Below, piece after piece: positions 13,885 through 27,891 of a stretch of 64,000 nucleotides of DNA. The stretch is from Knoxdaviesia capensis (lineage: Eukaryota > Ascomycota > Sordariomycetes > Microascales > Gondwanamycetaceae). Where the stretch lies: the NCBI GenBank assembly GCA_001510575.1, contig LNGK01000005.1, positions 3,472,574-3,536,573 on the forward strand. Reading direction: 5' to 3'. Position numbers and translations under genes: made by a program. Below the pieces are notes generated by a model that did no database searches, was not told the DNA's origin, and saw only the letters and a program-made list of their open reading frames with translations. Position 1 is the stretch's first letter. The number at the start of each line of letters is the position of its first letter.

Positions 13885-14630
13885 TATTCGTTTCTTTATT
13901 TATTATAAATAAAAAAGAATTTAGCTTTTTATCGTAAAAGGTAAGGTTATTACGGCGTTTATTATATTATAGTAATCCTTCTATTAGCTAATATAGTCTT
14001 AATAACTATTAAACCGGGTAGTTACTAAGAAAAGCGGGTCCCGGAAGACGGAAGGGATAGCTAGATAAAGGATATTTAGGTTAGTCGCGGTATTTAGAAT
14101 ATCGTGCTATAGCGGTATTATGTTATTTAGTATTAGATAGTATAATTAGTACCTCCTTCCCCTCCCTTTATCGTACGAATATAGGAAAGTACGATAGTTA
14201 GCTACGTAAATATAAGTAGCTAGCGTAAAGCGCGGGAATTAAGAATAAAGAAAGGAAGAAAGAAAAAAATAGTATATAGGCGTAGCGGTAAGTCTAGAGC
14301 GTTCTATTAATTATTAATATAGTAAAATAAGTTAAAAGTAGGGAAATACGCGGGAAAAAATCGGAAAAAGTATATAAAAGGCGGAATATTAGTAGTAATA
14401 GTAGTAAAATAAAAAAGAATAATAAAAGAAAAATTCTAAAAAGGGAAAATAATATAGCTTAATAGTAAGGCGTAATTAAAATAAAAATAGAATAAAGGAA
14501 ATTAGGATATAGATAGAATTAGGATATAAATAGGGGCTAACTATAGAATAAATATTATAATAGAAAAGTAAAATAATAAATAAAAAATAAAAAGGGAAAG
14601 AATAATATAAGGTAAGGTAGCTATCTACTA
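13885..14630 (-). other. G3 spacer between pol and third frame
   Basis: A-rich on the + strand. Retains scattered TpG (ATCGTGC, TTATGTT near 14,104-14,123). Confidence 0.7.
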
Positions 14631-17600
14631 ATAGACGATAGACGCTTATAATCTAGCTCGAGAAGGCGACGACTAGTATACTAAAGGCTACGAATAGGCT
14701 AGCTATCCTTAACGTACGCTAGGAATAAGTTAAACCTATTATAGCGTTTATTAAGCCGATAACCGCCTAGTAATTCTAGAGTATAGGTATTACCTTAGTA
14801 AACGTCGATAATAAGCTACGGTCCGTTATAGAATAGCTCGTATTTATACTTTTACGGTCGATATCGTAACGTCTAGTTACCTTTACTAAAAATACGATAC
14901 GTAGCCTTATCGTTCTATAATATAATACGGATATATATTTAGTATACCTTTATAAAGTTAAATAATAGGCGAACGGTCTTAAATAACTATCTTTCGCGAG
15001 TTAAATCTTACTAGGAAGCGATAACTTTATCTATAGTAGGCTCCCGTTTATATAGCGTAGTAATATAAGTAGCGCTATCGTAGGGCTCGGTACCGAAAAG
15101 TAAGTAATACGGGGAAAAGCTACTTATTTATAGTTTATTTAAGTAGATACATATAGCTTTAGGAATAACTATTAACTAATTAATATCTTCTCGGTTTTCG
15201 GTATTAGCGTTAGCTAGATAGCTAGCGATATATTTAATTTACCTATTAAAGCATTTAACTTAGCTATTCGTCCGTAGATAGTATATTATTATACGATACT
15301 ATTATATAAGGGGGTTATAGTTAGCGAGGAGGGTCCTAAATTTATTAGAGTTAAAGGGGGTACCGTTATCGGTAATAATCTTAACTAACGGTCCGAATAC
15401 TACGTAAATACGTACTACTAGTAACTTCGTAATAGCTAAGGTACTATTACGAGGGTCTATAGCTATTATAACGTAGCTAGTAGCGTACTTAACTACCGTT
15501 AATAGCTATATCTATTTACTATTAATAATAAAACGGCTAGTAAAGTCTATTCCCTAGCGTGCTAATAGTCGTATAGTTAGGATCGGTCGTAGCGATTCCG
15601 TTACTTTAGGTAGCTTTTATAGTAATTAATATTCCGTATACCGTTAAACGGCCTTATTCGTAACTAAAATTAAGTTAGGGTACTATACTCGTTTAGCTAA
15701 TAGCGTATATAGGGTACTAACGTACGTATAGCCTTTTAGCTTATAGACCTTAATAGCTTCTAAAACGGAGGCCTCGTACGTTAGTATCTTTATTAGGATA
15801 CGGTTAATAACGGTATATACTTCGCTATAAAAGATAGCGAAATAGTCCTAAATAAAGGTCGAAGGGATATAATAGGGGAGTAGATAGCTATTCTCTAGGT
15901 AGTTAATAATATCCTAGATATCGTGCTATCGGAGGTCGTCTAACTTCTTAATATTAGGGGCGATTAGCGTATCGTTCGTAGGTTATTCGGTATTTATAAT
16001 ATTACTCGGAGGCTATTTAGCGTCGTTTTACGGTAGTCGCGCTAGTAGACGTATCTTAAATTATTAGTTTAATAGTTTAGGGGTCTCGTTATTAGTAGTA
16101 AGAAAGGCGTTAGTTAACGTATTATTATCGTTTATTTTATACCCTTCCTCCTTATTCGTTACGAGCGCTATATCTATATATAGCTATAATAACTAATTAG
16201 CTAAAATATTAGCCTTACTAGATCGGTAGTAAATACGTACGCTATAGTATATAATTATATCGAGAAATCGTAATATTCTAGCTAGCTATTCTTACTTAGT
16301 AGTAAAAAGGCGTAGGGTTTTATAGTTAGTAATAATAGTAATCTTAGTAGCCTTTAGCTAGCTCCTCTAATACTATAATAATATAATAACGGTAAGTATC
16401 TCTCTCTCTTAGGTACTATATCGCTATTAGGTCTTCGATAAAACGGCGCTAAAGTACGTAACCGGGCGTAAAACGCTACGTTTATTATTAGAATCGCGTT
16501 ATAGTTAGAATAACGTAGTACTAATAATATAATTAGAAGCGTCGGTCTCGAGTACCGATAGGAGTATATAGTCGTAGTTACGTAGCTCCGGGAAGAAGGC
16601 TATAGTATTACGAATATCGCGTTAGGCTTATAATAACTCGTTATCTAGCTATACTTATATACCTTTAGGCTTATTTACTCCGGTATACTTATAAAGTAGG
16701 CGCGTTTTATATACGAAGTAAGGGATAAAGTAACGTAAATAGCTAGCGGTATTTAAAAAGCTACGGATCTTAGTAGTAATAATAGGCGTAGGTCTCTCGC
16801 GGATAGTAGCTATCTTCTTAAGATCGGGATAAATACCGTAAATAGAGATAATTATTCTTAAGAACTTACCTTCTTTAACGAACTATTCGTACTTCTTAAG
16901 GTTTAATAATAGTTAATAATAGCTTAATTAGCGTAGAATAGCGACTATTCTCTTAGCTAATTCTATTATTATCTTACCTTAAATATAAATATCGTTTAAA
17001 AGGCCTATAGTAAAGGCGCGTACCGGCTTAAGGATTTCGTTTATAAAACGCTAGAAGGTTATAGGTACGTTTATAAGGCTAAATAGTATACGAAGCTATT
17101 CGTATTATCTAAAAGGCGTAGAAAACGCTATCTTTAGTACTACCTCGGGGTCTATAACTATCTACTAGAAGCTATCTTCTAGGTCGAGAAAGGTATAGAA
17201 TCGGTATCTAGCGGCCTATTATAGGGAATCCTCGATATTTAATAGTAGATAAGCTACCTTTTACGTAACTTCGTTTAACGTACGGTAGTTAATTATAAAA
17301 CGGTATCTAGGCTAGTTATCTCTAGGGAGGGGCTTCTTAGGTAGTAATAGTATAGGTATAGACTATAGGGAGTTAATAGCGTATCGAATAATACCGAGTA
17401 AGAATAGTTTATTAGTAAATTCCTTTATAATTTTACGTTAGTAGGGGCTATAATAGCGTAGGGGGAGAGATCTAGGTTTAGTATTAGCGGTCTTAATATT
17501 ATACTAAGTATAGGCCTTTACGTCCGGTCTAGTATCGAAATACCGTAGAATAAAGACGAAGGTGTTATTATTAAAGGCCTTTCATATAATTATTAGGGTT

Positions 17601-18480
17601 TTAGTATTTACTTTCTTCTATTAGTTTTCTATAATAATACGGGTATTACGAATAGCGTCGCGCTTTATACGCTCTTTCGCTAGTAATAGTTACTTCTTAT
17701 ATTTAGGTAATAGGTCTTCGTTAAATTCGATAGTTACTTAGTTAGTATTTACCGTTCTAAGAAACGTTTATTAAGGTAAAGGAGTATTATTATACTATTA
17801 CTTAGTAAGGTATATAATAAAGGGAAACGATTTAGAGGTAATATAGGAGAGGGTATAGGTATCGGGATCCGCGGGCGAAATACTATAAATATATATCGAT
17901 AGAGGTAAAGGGAGGTTTTTATCGTAGAAAGAAGTAGGATTATCGTAAAAAGAGGTGATATTATCGTAGGAAGAGGTAATATTTATTAGACTAGAATCGG
18001 TAGTAGAGGTAATATAAGTAATAGCGATATTATCTCGTCTCTAGGGAGGGTAGAAATATAGAATAACGGGGGAATCGCGTAGGAGTATAAGCTTTATCGT
18101 GTTATTAGCGTTAATATAACTAAGCTTCGTAGCTCCGCTTTAGCCGATAGTTAGGTTAATAGGATAGGTACCGTCGGTAATAATACTAGCTACTATAGAA
18201 ATAACCTCGGATAGTCCGTTAATAGTCGTTAATTAGAAGGAAATAATAATATTATTAATAATAGCGAAGCTACTATTACCGCCTAGGCTACTAAGGCGTA
18301 GAGGGTTAGCGGATCGGTATAGCGCTAAATAACGACGGGCGTACGATTTAGAGACGAATACGCTAGCTATTCCGGTATCGATAAATACTATAAGCGGCGT
18401 TTATTAGTTATTCGTTAGTAAACCGGTATAGAGGCGGTATTATTTACGGTATCCTTCGCGTCGTAGCTATTTTATTAGTA
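14631..18480 (-). pseudogene. G3 pol: protease, RT, RNase H, integrase, uninterrupted
   Basis: Read right to left. The protease motif at about 18,362-18,392 is D-T-G-I-A-S, fully intact. RT (about 16,850-17,500), RNase H (about 16,380-16,620) and integrase follow. The integrase Glu box near 15,240-15,275 reads VK. The stop is at 14,631-14,633. About 3.85 kb, a normal size for a gypsy pol. The rest is dead through in-frame stops at former Gln/Trp codons. Confidence 0.88.
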
Positions 18481-18499
18481 TTTTACTAATTAACGTTAA

Positions 18500-20710
18500 T
18501 TCCTCTATTAAAGGGATTATAAATAATATAGAATAGTAGGTAACGTTAGCGAAATAGTTATTATCTATATCTAAGCCCGTAGCTTCTAAGAGGGGAGATC
18601 CTTCGGGAGATAAGTCTTCTTTCTATATAGGATATATATTATAAATAACGGGCTTCTTATCCCTTCTCCTATTATTCCGCTATCCTTTATCTATTATTAG
18701 TCTATCTTTATTCCTAGAGGGGTAGGGAGTAGGGGAACGGTATATCTTTCGGTCGTAAGACGGCTTTTATAAATAGTTACGGTCGCGGGAGGTATTTCGA
18801 GAATAGTTACGAGGCTCGCGGGAATAATTACGATTATATATCGTTCGGCTTCGGTTTATTATAAAACGCGTATTCTAACGCGCCTTTTAACGTTAATTAT
18901 TATTCTTAGTACGTAACTCCATATATTCGCGAACCTAATAACCTATCTTTCCGTACTAGAAACACGTAGATTTATCTCTATCTTTATCTTACGTAATATA
19001 ATTAAGTACTTCTTTACGGGTTCTAAATTATAGCGTTTCTCCTTCCTTTTCGGTCTTCGGCGTACTATTTAGCTAAGCGGCGTATAATTATCTAGTTTTT
19101 AATAGGTAGTAGGTAGTATTAACTATAGTATAGATACTAGAATCGGGGGTTATATCCTACTATATCTTATACTATAAGTCTATAATATTATAGCGTAGAA
19201 TATCCTCTATTATATATTAAATATAATACGTTTTAAGTAAGTTATCGGTAGAATTCTATATTATTTTAGCTAAAAGCTCGATAGCTTTATATTCGGATTT
19301 ATTCTAATAATTAAACGTAAGAACTATAAATATACGCGAAAGGGTAGATATTAGTATACGACTAGAGATAAATATTAGTATAGATTCTATTAGTATAAGC
19401 TATAGTATATCGGTATACTATCGTATAAAATACTAAAGGGGTATAAATTCGCCTCTAATTACTAATAGTATTCGAGACATCTAATACGTATATAGAATTA
19501 TAGATTTATATAAGTAAGTCTAAATACGTACTAATTATACTATAACTATATAGTCTACCTTATTTAAGTAGTCGCTCTATAGCTAACTAATAGCTTTTTT
19601 ACCGTTTTTCTTACGATCTTCTCTATTATTAATATCCGATAAGAGTATTAGCTCTAGAAACGTCGCTTAGAGGTATTAATACTACCCGATAGCGTATTTA
19701 TCGTTTATTAGAAGTATATTTTACTTTATTAAACTACTTTCGATAGCTAAATTCCTATTTATTAAACGAGGGCCTAGGAATCGTCTTTTAATAGTAAGCT
19801 ATAATAGTAGTATAAAGCCGTTAATACTAATATCGGTAAATAGTTTACTATTAGGTCCTAGATATAATTTCGCTTAAAATATTACTTTAAGGGTTATTAT
19901 TTATAATAGTATTTACTAGGATAGTATAGGAAATATTAGAAATATACTACTATTATATACTCTTTATCTATATATATAACCTTATTATCCTTTTAGAACT
20001 ATACTACCTATACCTCTCGGTATTTATAATATAATATACGGTACCGAGGGCTAGTTTCTCGTTAGTTAGACGTTAGTTATAGGTAATAACGGGTTATTAG
20101 CTATAGTTACGTTAGAAAGGGGGCTCTTTCTACCTAGGTCGGTAGGTAATAGTAATCCTATTATCTACGGACTAGCTAATAATAGCGAGGGAGTAGGAAA
20201 AGAAGATAAGGTAGCTATAGCTATAGCTAGTAAGTTACTACGGCTTATAGCGTCTATTAGCTTTTTTAGAAGCTTTTCTATTATCGTACTAATAACGGTA
20301 TTTATATTATCGGTACGCTCTTTCTCTCTCGCTTATTTATTAAAGCTAGACTCTATACGGTCCGTAAGTTACGCTTTTATTATTTACTTTAATTCCTCGA
20401 TCGTAATAGACTTAGTATATTAAGGCGGTAAACTACTTACTAGCTATACTAGTAGAATATTTATCCCGTTATCTATAGCCTTTCCTTTCCCTCGTCCTAT
20501 TATTATCCGACGATTATACGTAATAGGGGTTACTTCCGTAAGGGGTTATAGCTCCTTAACTAGTAACTTACTAGTTTATAGGTTAGTTATAGCGCTTACC
20601 TTACTTAAGGCTTTAAGGTTATAGGTAATACTTTTATTTCTTTTACGTAGAATACGTTATTCTTTATTTAATATTTAACGTAAAAGCGGATATTAGCGGT
20701 CTAGGCTCGC
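18500..20710 (-). pseudogene. G3 gag (RIP-inactivated)
   Basis: Read on the - strand. The knuckle lies at 18,923-18,964. Its first Cys codon is still TGT, the only unmutated knuckle residue among the five gag copies in the window; the other three positions read Tyr. The N-terminal half contains the helical, charged segment seen in all copies (EKLLEKLIDAI in G4). Boundaries are approximate. Confidence 0.75.
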
Positions 20711-21650
20711 TAGGAAATAGGGGGTTAGGGATATAAACCGATAATAAGTAAGAGCGAAAGGGAATAAATAGGGAAAACTAGAGCGTAATAGTTATAAATA
20801 GTTAGATAGTCTAGATTTATAGGGTTAATAATAAGGGAAAAGAGCGGTAGAAAGGATAACTATTAAAAAAGAAATAGGGTTAGTAAAATAAGAAATAAGA
20901 CTATTAGTATATAAACGGGGTATAAAGGGGGTATAAAAGCGGGTTAGTCTTAGAATAAGAGGCGGATTAATAATTAGAATTAAATAGAATAAGAGAATAG
21001 GTAATAAAGGAAGTCTATAAACGGAGGTAGTAGAAAATAATCGAAAATAGTAGAAATATTAAGACGTTAGTTATTGGAATAGTAAGAGTCTTAGAAATAA
21101 CTAGAAAAAGTCGTAGAAATAAATAGGTAAAGTTATAAAATAAAAGAAAAGTCGTAGAAATAAATAAAAATAGAGGGATTAGCTATTAAATATTTAGTAA
21201 TAGGACTCGAACCTATTAGTAGTATCCGATAGCTTAGGAGGTATAGGAAAGGTACGCGGGAGGCGTATAAAACGTTAGTAAAGGTAAGATAATTTAGTAT
21301 TTTACTAGAGTAATAGTAGTTAATTAGCTATTAGTTTAGTAAGGACGGAATTAAAAAAAGGAAAATAAAAGATATTTATTTAACGTGCTTTCGTTACTAA
21401 AAGGAGGTTAAATAAGAGGGTTTTTTATAAAAGAAAGGTAATTCGTAGTTTACTACGGCGGAAAGTAGTAAAGCTATTAGTAAAGGTAAATTCTAAATTA
21501 AAAGAAAGGAAAGTCGAGATATCGGTCGATTACGTATCGATTAGGACTCGAACCTAGAGGAAAGGTAGTCGATTACGACGGTTAGGCTTTAAAAGAAGGT
21601 TAATAAGAGATTAATAGTATAAGTATTACGCTTATAAAAAATTAATTTTT
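20711..21650 (-). other. G3 leader
   Basis: Junction palindrome at 21,632-21,655 and two T-arm-like motifs, on the + strand AGGACTCGAACCT at 21,543-21,555 and 21,202-21,214. No conventional tRNA-3'-end primer site is visible next to the LTR. Confidence 0.75.
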
Positions 21651-21933
21651 TATAATTCCTAGATATATAGTCTAAAGGACTAATAAATAAGTTATAATTA
21701 TAAGGTACGTATAGAGAAATATATATAAAGGGAAGCTTAAATTTTTTCTATCTTAAGATATTTCCTATAAAAGCGCGGTAGATATCTACCTTTTATAGGT
21801 CTTTTACTAGCTCTTTAAGGCATTTATATATATATAGATATATACCTAAATACTTACCGCTAGGTAGTATCTACGTGTATTAGTATACGTTTATACGTAA
21901 TTATAATATACTCTAACCTATTAGGGATCCATA
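21651..21933 (-). repeat. G3 5' LTR
   Basis: 283 bp; inner end TATAATTCC fully mutated, outer end GGATCCATA still carries one CpA. Flanked on the left by the leader palindrome at 21,632-21,655. Confidence 0.94.
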
Positions 21934-23681
21934 AGAGGAGCTAGTTAAAAGCCGCTAAGATTACTATTATTACTAACTATAAAACCCTACGCCTTTTTAC
22001 TATTAAGTAGGAATAACTAGCTAGAATATTACGATTTCTTAATATAATCGTATATTATAGCGTACGTATTTACTACTAATCTAGTAAGGCTAATATTTTA
22101 GTTAATTAGTTATTACGGCCGCGTATAGATATAGCGCTTATAACGAATAAGGAGGAAGGGTACGAAATAAACGATAATAATACGTTAACTAACGCCTTTC
22201 TTACTATTAATAACGAGACCCCTAGACTACTAAACTAACGATTTAAGATACGTCTACTAGCGTAACTACCGTAAAACGACGCTAAATAGCCTCTAAGTAA
22301 TACTATAAATACTAAATAACCTACGAACGATACGCTAATCGCCCCTAATATTAAGAAATTAAACGACCTTAGATAGTATAACGTCTAGGATATTATTAAC
22401 TACCTAGAGAATAGCTATCTACTCCCCTATCGTATCCTTTTAACCTTCGTTTAGGACTATTTCGCTATCTTTTATAGCGAAGTATATACCGTTATTAACT
22501 ATATCTTAATAAAGATACTAACGTATAAGGCCTCCGTTTTAAAAGCTATTAAGGTCTATAAGCTAGAAGGCTATACGCGTATTAATACCCTATATACGCT
22601 ATTAGCTAAATGAGTATAGTATCCTAACTTAATTTTAGCTACGAATAAGGCTATTTAATAGTATATAGAATATTAATTACTATAAAAGCCCCTTAAAGTA
22701 ATAGAATCGCTATAACCGATACTAACTATATAATTATTAATACGCTAGGGAATAGACTTTACTAACTATTTTATTATTAATAGTAAACGGATATAGCTAT
22801 TAACGGTAGTTAAGTATACTACTAGCTACGCTATAGTAGCTATAGACCCTCGTAATAATACCTTAGCTACTACGAAATCACTAGTAACACGTATTTACGT
22901 AGTATTTAGACCGCTAGTTAAGATTATTACCGATAATAACGCCCCCTTTAACTCTAATAAATTTAAGACCCTCCTCGCTAACTATAACCCCCCTATATAA
23001 TAGTATCGTATAACGATATACTATCTATAAACGAATAGCCGAGTTAAGCGCTTTAACGGGTAAATTAAGTATATCGCTAGCCGTCTAGCTAGCGCTAATA
23101 CTAAAAACCGAGAAGATATCGACTAGCTAATAATTATTCCTAAGGCTATACGTATCTACCTAAATAGACCGTAAATAAGTAGCTTTTCCCTATATTACCT
23201 ACTTTTCGGTACTAAGCCCTATAATAGCGCTACTTATATTACTACGCTATATAAACGGGAGCCTACTATAAACGAAGTTATCGCTTCCTAGTAAGATTTA
23301 GCTTACGAAAGATAGTTATTTAAGACTATTCGCTTATTATCTAACTCCGTAAAGGTATACTAAATATATATCTATACTATATTATAAAACGATAAAGCTA
23401 CGTATCGTATTTTTAATAAAGGCGACTAGACGTTACGATATCGACTATAAAAGTATAAACACGAGCTATTCTATAACGGACTATAGCTTATTATCGACGT
23501 TTACTAAGGTAATACCTATACTCTAGAGTTACTAGGCGGTTATCGACTTAATAAACGCTATAATAGGTTTAACTTATTCCCGGCGTACGTCGAGGATAGC
23601 TAGCTTATTCGTAACCTTTAATATACTAGTCGTCGCCTTCTCGAGCTAGATCGTAAGCGTCTATCGTCTATCGGTAGATAG
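21934..23681 (+). pseudogene. G2 pol, second part: integrase
   Basis: Integrase from the start of its N-terminal domain. GIDFT near 22,750, the IITDN box near 22,930, and TNSRVKRFNG at about 23,031-23,060 with Lys for the catalytic Glu. Stop at 23,679-23,681. The C-terminal LELLGGYRLNKRYNRF run near 23,520-23,570 is the best preserved of the six. Confidence 0.87.
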
Positions 23682-24419
23682 CTACCTTACCCTATACTAT
23701 TCTTTCTTTTTTTATTTTTTTATTTATTATTTCGCTTTTCCTTTATAATATTTATTCTATAGTTATCCCCTATTTATATCCTAATTCTATTTATATCTTA
23801 ATTTCCTTTATTCTATTTTTATTTTCGGCTACGCCTTACTATTAAGCTATATTATTTTCCCTTTTTAAAATTTTTCTTTTATTATTCTTTTTTATTTTAC
23901 CGCTATTACCGCTAATATTCTACCTTTTATATACTTTTTCCGATTTTTTCCTATATATTTCCCTACTTTTAACTTATTTTACTATATTAATAATTAATAG
24001 AACGCTTTAGACTTACTGTTACGCCTATATACTATTTTTTTCTTTCTTCTTTTCTTTATTCCTAATTCCCGCGCTTTACGCTAACTACCTATATTTACGT
24101 GGCTAATTATCACCCTTTCTTATATTTATATAACGAAAGGAAGGGAAGGAGGTGCTAATTATACTATCTAATAACTAAATAGTATAATACCGCTATAGTA
24201 CGATATTCTAAATACCGTAACTAACCTAAATATCCTTTATCTAGCTATCCCTTCCGCCCTCCGGGACCCGCTTTTCTTAGTAACTACCTAGTTTAATAGC
24301 TATTAAGACTATATTAGTTAATAAAAGGACTACTATAGCACGATAAACGCCGTAATAACCTTACTTTTTATAATAAAAAGCTAAATTCTTTCCTATTTAT
24401 AATAAATAAAGAAACAAAT
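23682..24419 (+). other. G2 spacer between pol and third frame
   Basis: T-rich. Keeps a few unmutated sites (TATCACCC near 24,105, GAGGTGC near 24,150). Confidence 0.7.
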
Positions 24420-25426
24420 AGTTATATAACTAACGAAGAAATATAAGAAGCTAGCGATCTCTAGCTATAAACGATTTAGAATTAGATAGTTCTTTATCTC
24501 TCTTATTACTACTATCTCTTTCTTATCTATCTTTTCTATTACTAGTACTATTAATAGCTATTCTACTAACTAAGCCTACTATTTATACTATAAACGATAA
24601 TAATATCTCTTAATAACCTACTAATAATAATAATAATAATAACGCTAATAATACCTTATCGCTTACTATAGCCGCTATTCCCCTTACCGCTACTCCCGTT
24701 ATAAACGTACCGCGCGTTATTACTATAGTTGGAGCCGTCGAGCCGATTCTATATACCTGATACGTATTAAGACGTATTAAATACCTAGGTATTCTCTATT
24801 ATCGATACGTTATTAATAACGTTATATAGAATACTTATACTAAATACTATAACTATTAAGCTAATTACTAGGTACCTAGTAATATATCGGCTAAAATAAA
24901 TACCTTTATAAATACTAATAAGAACTAGATTAATACGCTAAGTATGTAAACCTAAGCGCTATAAGATATCGTTATAGCTAAATATATACTTATCTATAAT
25001 AGGGACTCTATAACCGTTAATCGGAAGTTAAATAGCGTAGAATTTAATAACGTAAGCCGTTTTATTAATATAGTAGCTATCTAATATACCTTTAAGGGAT
25101 ACCTCGTACCTATTTAACTAACTATTATACGCCTACGGCGTATAGCTTTAGCGCTAGCCCTAACTTTAATATACCTATTACCTCTTTTTTTAGCTACTAA
25201 GGCTACCGAAATTAATATTATTAAGGGAGGACCCCCGTTAGTACCTACTCCGCTAGTAGTAGTACCCGTTATACTAGCTATTATAGTATTAATACTAGCC
25301 GGTAGAGCCGCCGTTATACCGGTAATACTAGTATTTACGCCGATAGCTATACTAATAGTAGCTACCGTTATCGTAATAGTACCCCCTTTCCCTAACGCCC
25401 CGGTCCCCGCTACCTTTATAGCCTAA
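24420..25426 (+). pseudogene. G2 third reading frame
   Basis: Stop at 25,424-25,426. Asn run of six AAT plus AAC near 24,630. Keeps a TpG in AGTTGGAGCCG near 24,727 where sisters read AGTTAGAGC, showing the ancestral base. Confidence 0.6.
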
Positions 25427-25904
25427 TTCCTAGGTATAGCGCCCGCCTATATTAACTAATAATAAGTAGACGAGTTACGTAATCGCTACTTATATAGTAT
25501 AATATAAGCCGTTACTATCTAACTAGGCGTCGTAGTATTCTTAATCCCCCCTAATACTATCTAATACTAAGGTATTTATATCGTTAGATAGATAAAACGG
25601 TACCTATAGCTACCTAAAACGCTATAAATAGGAAGTTCCCTTTTATTATACTAGATACCTATTTTCCTATCGATTACTATTATTATTCCTATCTAACCGT
25701 TATTTAGACTCGCTTTATATTATATTTCTTTCTATACGCTTAGAAAAGTCGAAAAGGATAAAAAAAAGAGGACCCCTAGAAAAATATAAAAATAATTAAA
25801 AACCGCTCGTAATACGAGTATAAAATTATATAAAGGGAAGTCCTTTTAATATCCTTTACTAGTTAAAGGTAGATCGCGGACGATCTAATTAAGAAAGGGG
25901 ATCT
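25427..25904 (+). other. G2 3' untranslated region
   Basis: Ends in AAGAAAGGGGATCT just before the LTR, the probable polypurine tract. Confidence 0.7.
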
Positions 25905-26187
25905 TATAGATCCCTAATAGGTTAGAGTATATTATAATTACGTATAAACATATACTAATACACGTAGATACTACCTAGTAATAAGTATTTAGGTATATAT
26001 CTATATATATATAAATACCTTAAAGAGCTAGTAAAAGACCTATAAAAAGTAAATATCTACTACGCTTTTATAGGAAATATCTTAAGATAGAAAAAATTTA
26101 AGCTTCCCTTTATATATATTTCTCTATACGTGCCTTATAATTATAACTTATTTATTAGTCCTTTAGACTATATATCTAGGAATTATA
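25905..26187 (+). repeat. G2 3' LTR
   Basis: 283 bp, TATAGATCCC...AATTATA. A purine tract AAGAAAGGGG ends 5 bases before it and is the likely polypurine tract for plus-strand priming; the same tract precedes the other 3' LTRs. Confidence 0.93.
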
Positions 26188-27608
26188 ACGTTATACTATC
26201 TAAAGTCGTCTAACTTCTTAATATTAGGGGCGATTAGCGTATCGTTCGTAGGTTATTCGGTATTTATAATATTATTTAAAAGCTATTTAGCGTCGTTTTA
26301 TAGTAGTCGCGTTAGTAAACGTATCTTAAATCGTTAGTTTAGTAGTCTAGGGGTCTCGTTATTAGTAGTAATAGTAGGAAAGATATTAGTTAACGTGTTA
26401 TTATTATTCGTCTCGTACCCTTCCTCCTTATTCGTTATAAGCGCTATATCTATACGCGGCCGTAATAACTAATTAGCTAAAATATTAGCCTTTCTAAATC
26501 GGTAGTAAATACGTATACTATAGTATACGATTATATTAAGAAATCGTAATATTCTAGCTAGCTATTCCTACTTAGTAATAAAGAGGCGTAGGGTTTCGTA
26601 GTTAGTAATAATAGTAATCTTAGCGGCCTCTAGCTAGCTCCTCTAATACTATAATAATATAATAATAGTAAGTATTTCTCTCTCTTAGGTACTATATCGC
26701 TACTAGGTCTTTAATAAAACGGCGCTAAAATACGTAATTAAGCGTAAAATACTACGTTTATTATTAGAATCGCGTTATAATTAAAATAACGTAATACTAA
26801 CGGTATAATTAGAAGCGTCGGTCTTAAGTACTAATAGGAGTATATAGTTATAGTTACGTAGCTCTAGGAGGGAGGCTATAGTATTACGAATATCGCGCTA
26901 GGCTTATAATAACTCGTTATCTAATTATACTTATACGCCTTTAGGCTTATCTACTCTAATATACTTATAGAGTAGACGCGCTTTATATACGAAATAAGGG
27001 ATAAAGCGGCGTAAATAACTAGTAGTATTTAAAAAGCTACGGATCTTAATAGTAGTAGTAGGCGCTAGCCTCTCGTAGATAGTAACTACCTTCTTAGGAT
27101 TAGGACGAATACTATAGATAGAGATAATTATTCTTAGGAACTTACCTTCTTTAATAAACTATTCGTATTTCTTAAGGTTTAATAATAATTAATAACGGCT
27201 TAATTAACGTAGAATAGCGACTATTCTATTAGCTAATTCTATTATTATCTTACCTTAAATATAAATATTATCTAAAAGGCCTATAATAAAGGCGCGTACC
27301 GGCTTAAGGATTTCGTTTATAAAACGCTAAAAGGTTATAGGTACGTTTATAAGGCTAAATAGTATACGAAGCTATTTATATTATCTAAAAGGCGTAGAAA
27401 ACGCTATCTTTAGTACTACTTTAGGGTCTATAACTATCTACTAGAAGCTATCTTCTAAGTTGAGAAAGGTATAGAATCGGTATCTAGCGGCCTATTATAG
27501 GGAATCCTCGATATTCGGTAGTAAATAGGCTACCTTTTACGTAACTTCGTTTAACGTACGGTAGTTAATTACGAAACGGTATCTAAGCCGGTTATTACTA
27601 GGGAGGGG
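26188..27608 (-). pseudogene. G1 pol, middle part: RT, RNase H, integrase start
   Basis: Lies between the G2 and G4 insertions. RT core at about 26,990-27,600, RNase H at about 26,640-26,900, and integrase N-terminal at 26,188-26,600, all on the - strand. Frame pieces match the G0 equivalents position for position apart from CG/TA swaps. Confidence 0.84.
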
Positions 27609-27891
27609 TGTGGATCCCTAATAGGTTAGAGTGTATTATAATTACGTATAAACGTATACTAATATACGTAGATACTACCTAGCGGTAAGTATTTAGGTAT
27701 ATATCTATATATATATAAATNCCTTAAAGAGCTAGTAAAAGACCTATAAAAGGTAGATATCTACCGCGCTTTTATAGGAAATATCTTAAGATAGAAAAAA
27801 TTTAAGCTTCCTTTTATATATATTTCTCTATATATACCTTATAATTATAACTTATTTATTAGTCCTTTAGATTATATATCTAGGAATTATA
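27609..27891 (+). repeat. G4 5' LTR
   Basis: 283 bp. Only LTR whose 5' terminus is fully unmutated (TGTGGATCCC). The inner end is AATTATA. N at 27,721. Confidence 0.95.

Larger units (their letters stand above)
12116..21933 (-). mobile_element. G3: uninterrupted gypsy element, innermost layer
   Basis: 9,818 bp between LTRs at 12,116-12,398 and 21,651-21,933. Target duplication AGAG: ...TATTAGAG before and AGAGGAGCTAG after; the intact target TATTAGAGGAGCTAG is seen at 33,172. As the youngest layer by position, it keeps more unmutated signal: an intact DTG protease codon run and one Cys of the gag knuckle. It contains a single ambiguous base at 12,286. Confidence 0.95.
6545..26187 (+). mobile_element. 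G2: full-length gypsy element inserted in G1 integrase, hosting G3
   Basis: LTRs at 6,545-6,827 and 25,905-26,187, both in direct orientation. Target duplication ACGT: ...CTAGACGT before, ACGTTATACTATC after. Removing G3 plus its 4-bp duplication leaves 9,821 bp. Gag occupies about 7,795-10,010 and pol runs 10,050-12,115 and 21,934-23,681. Confidence 0.93.
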
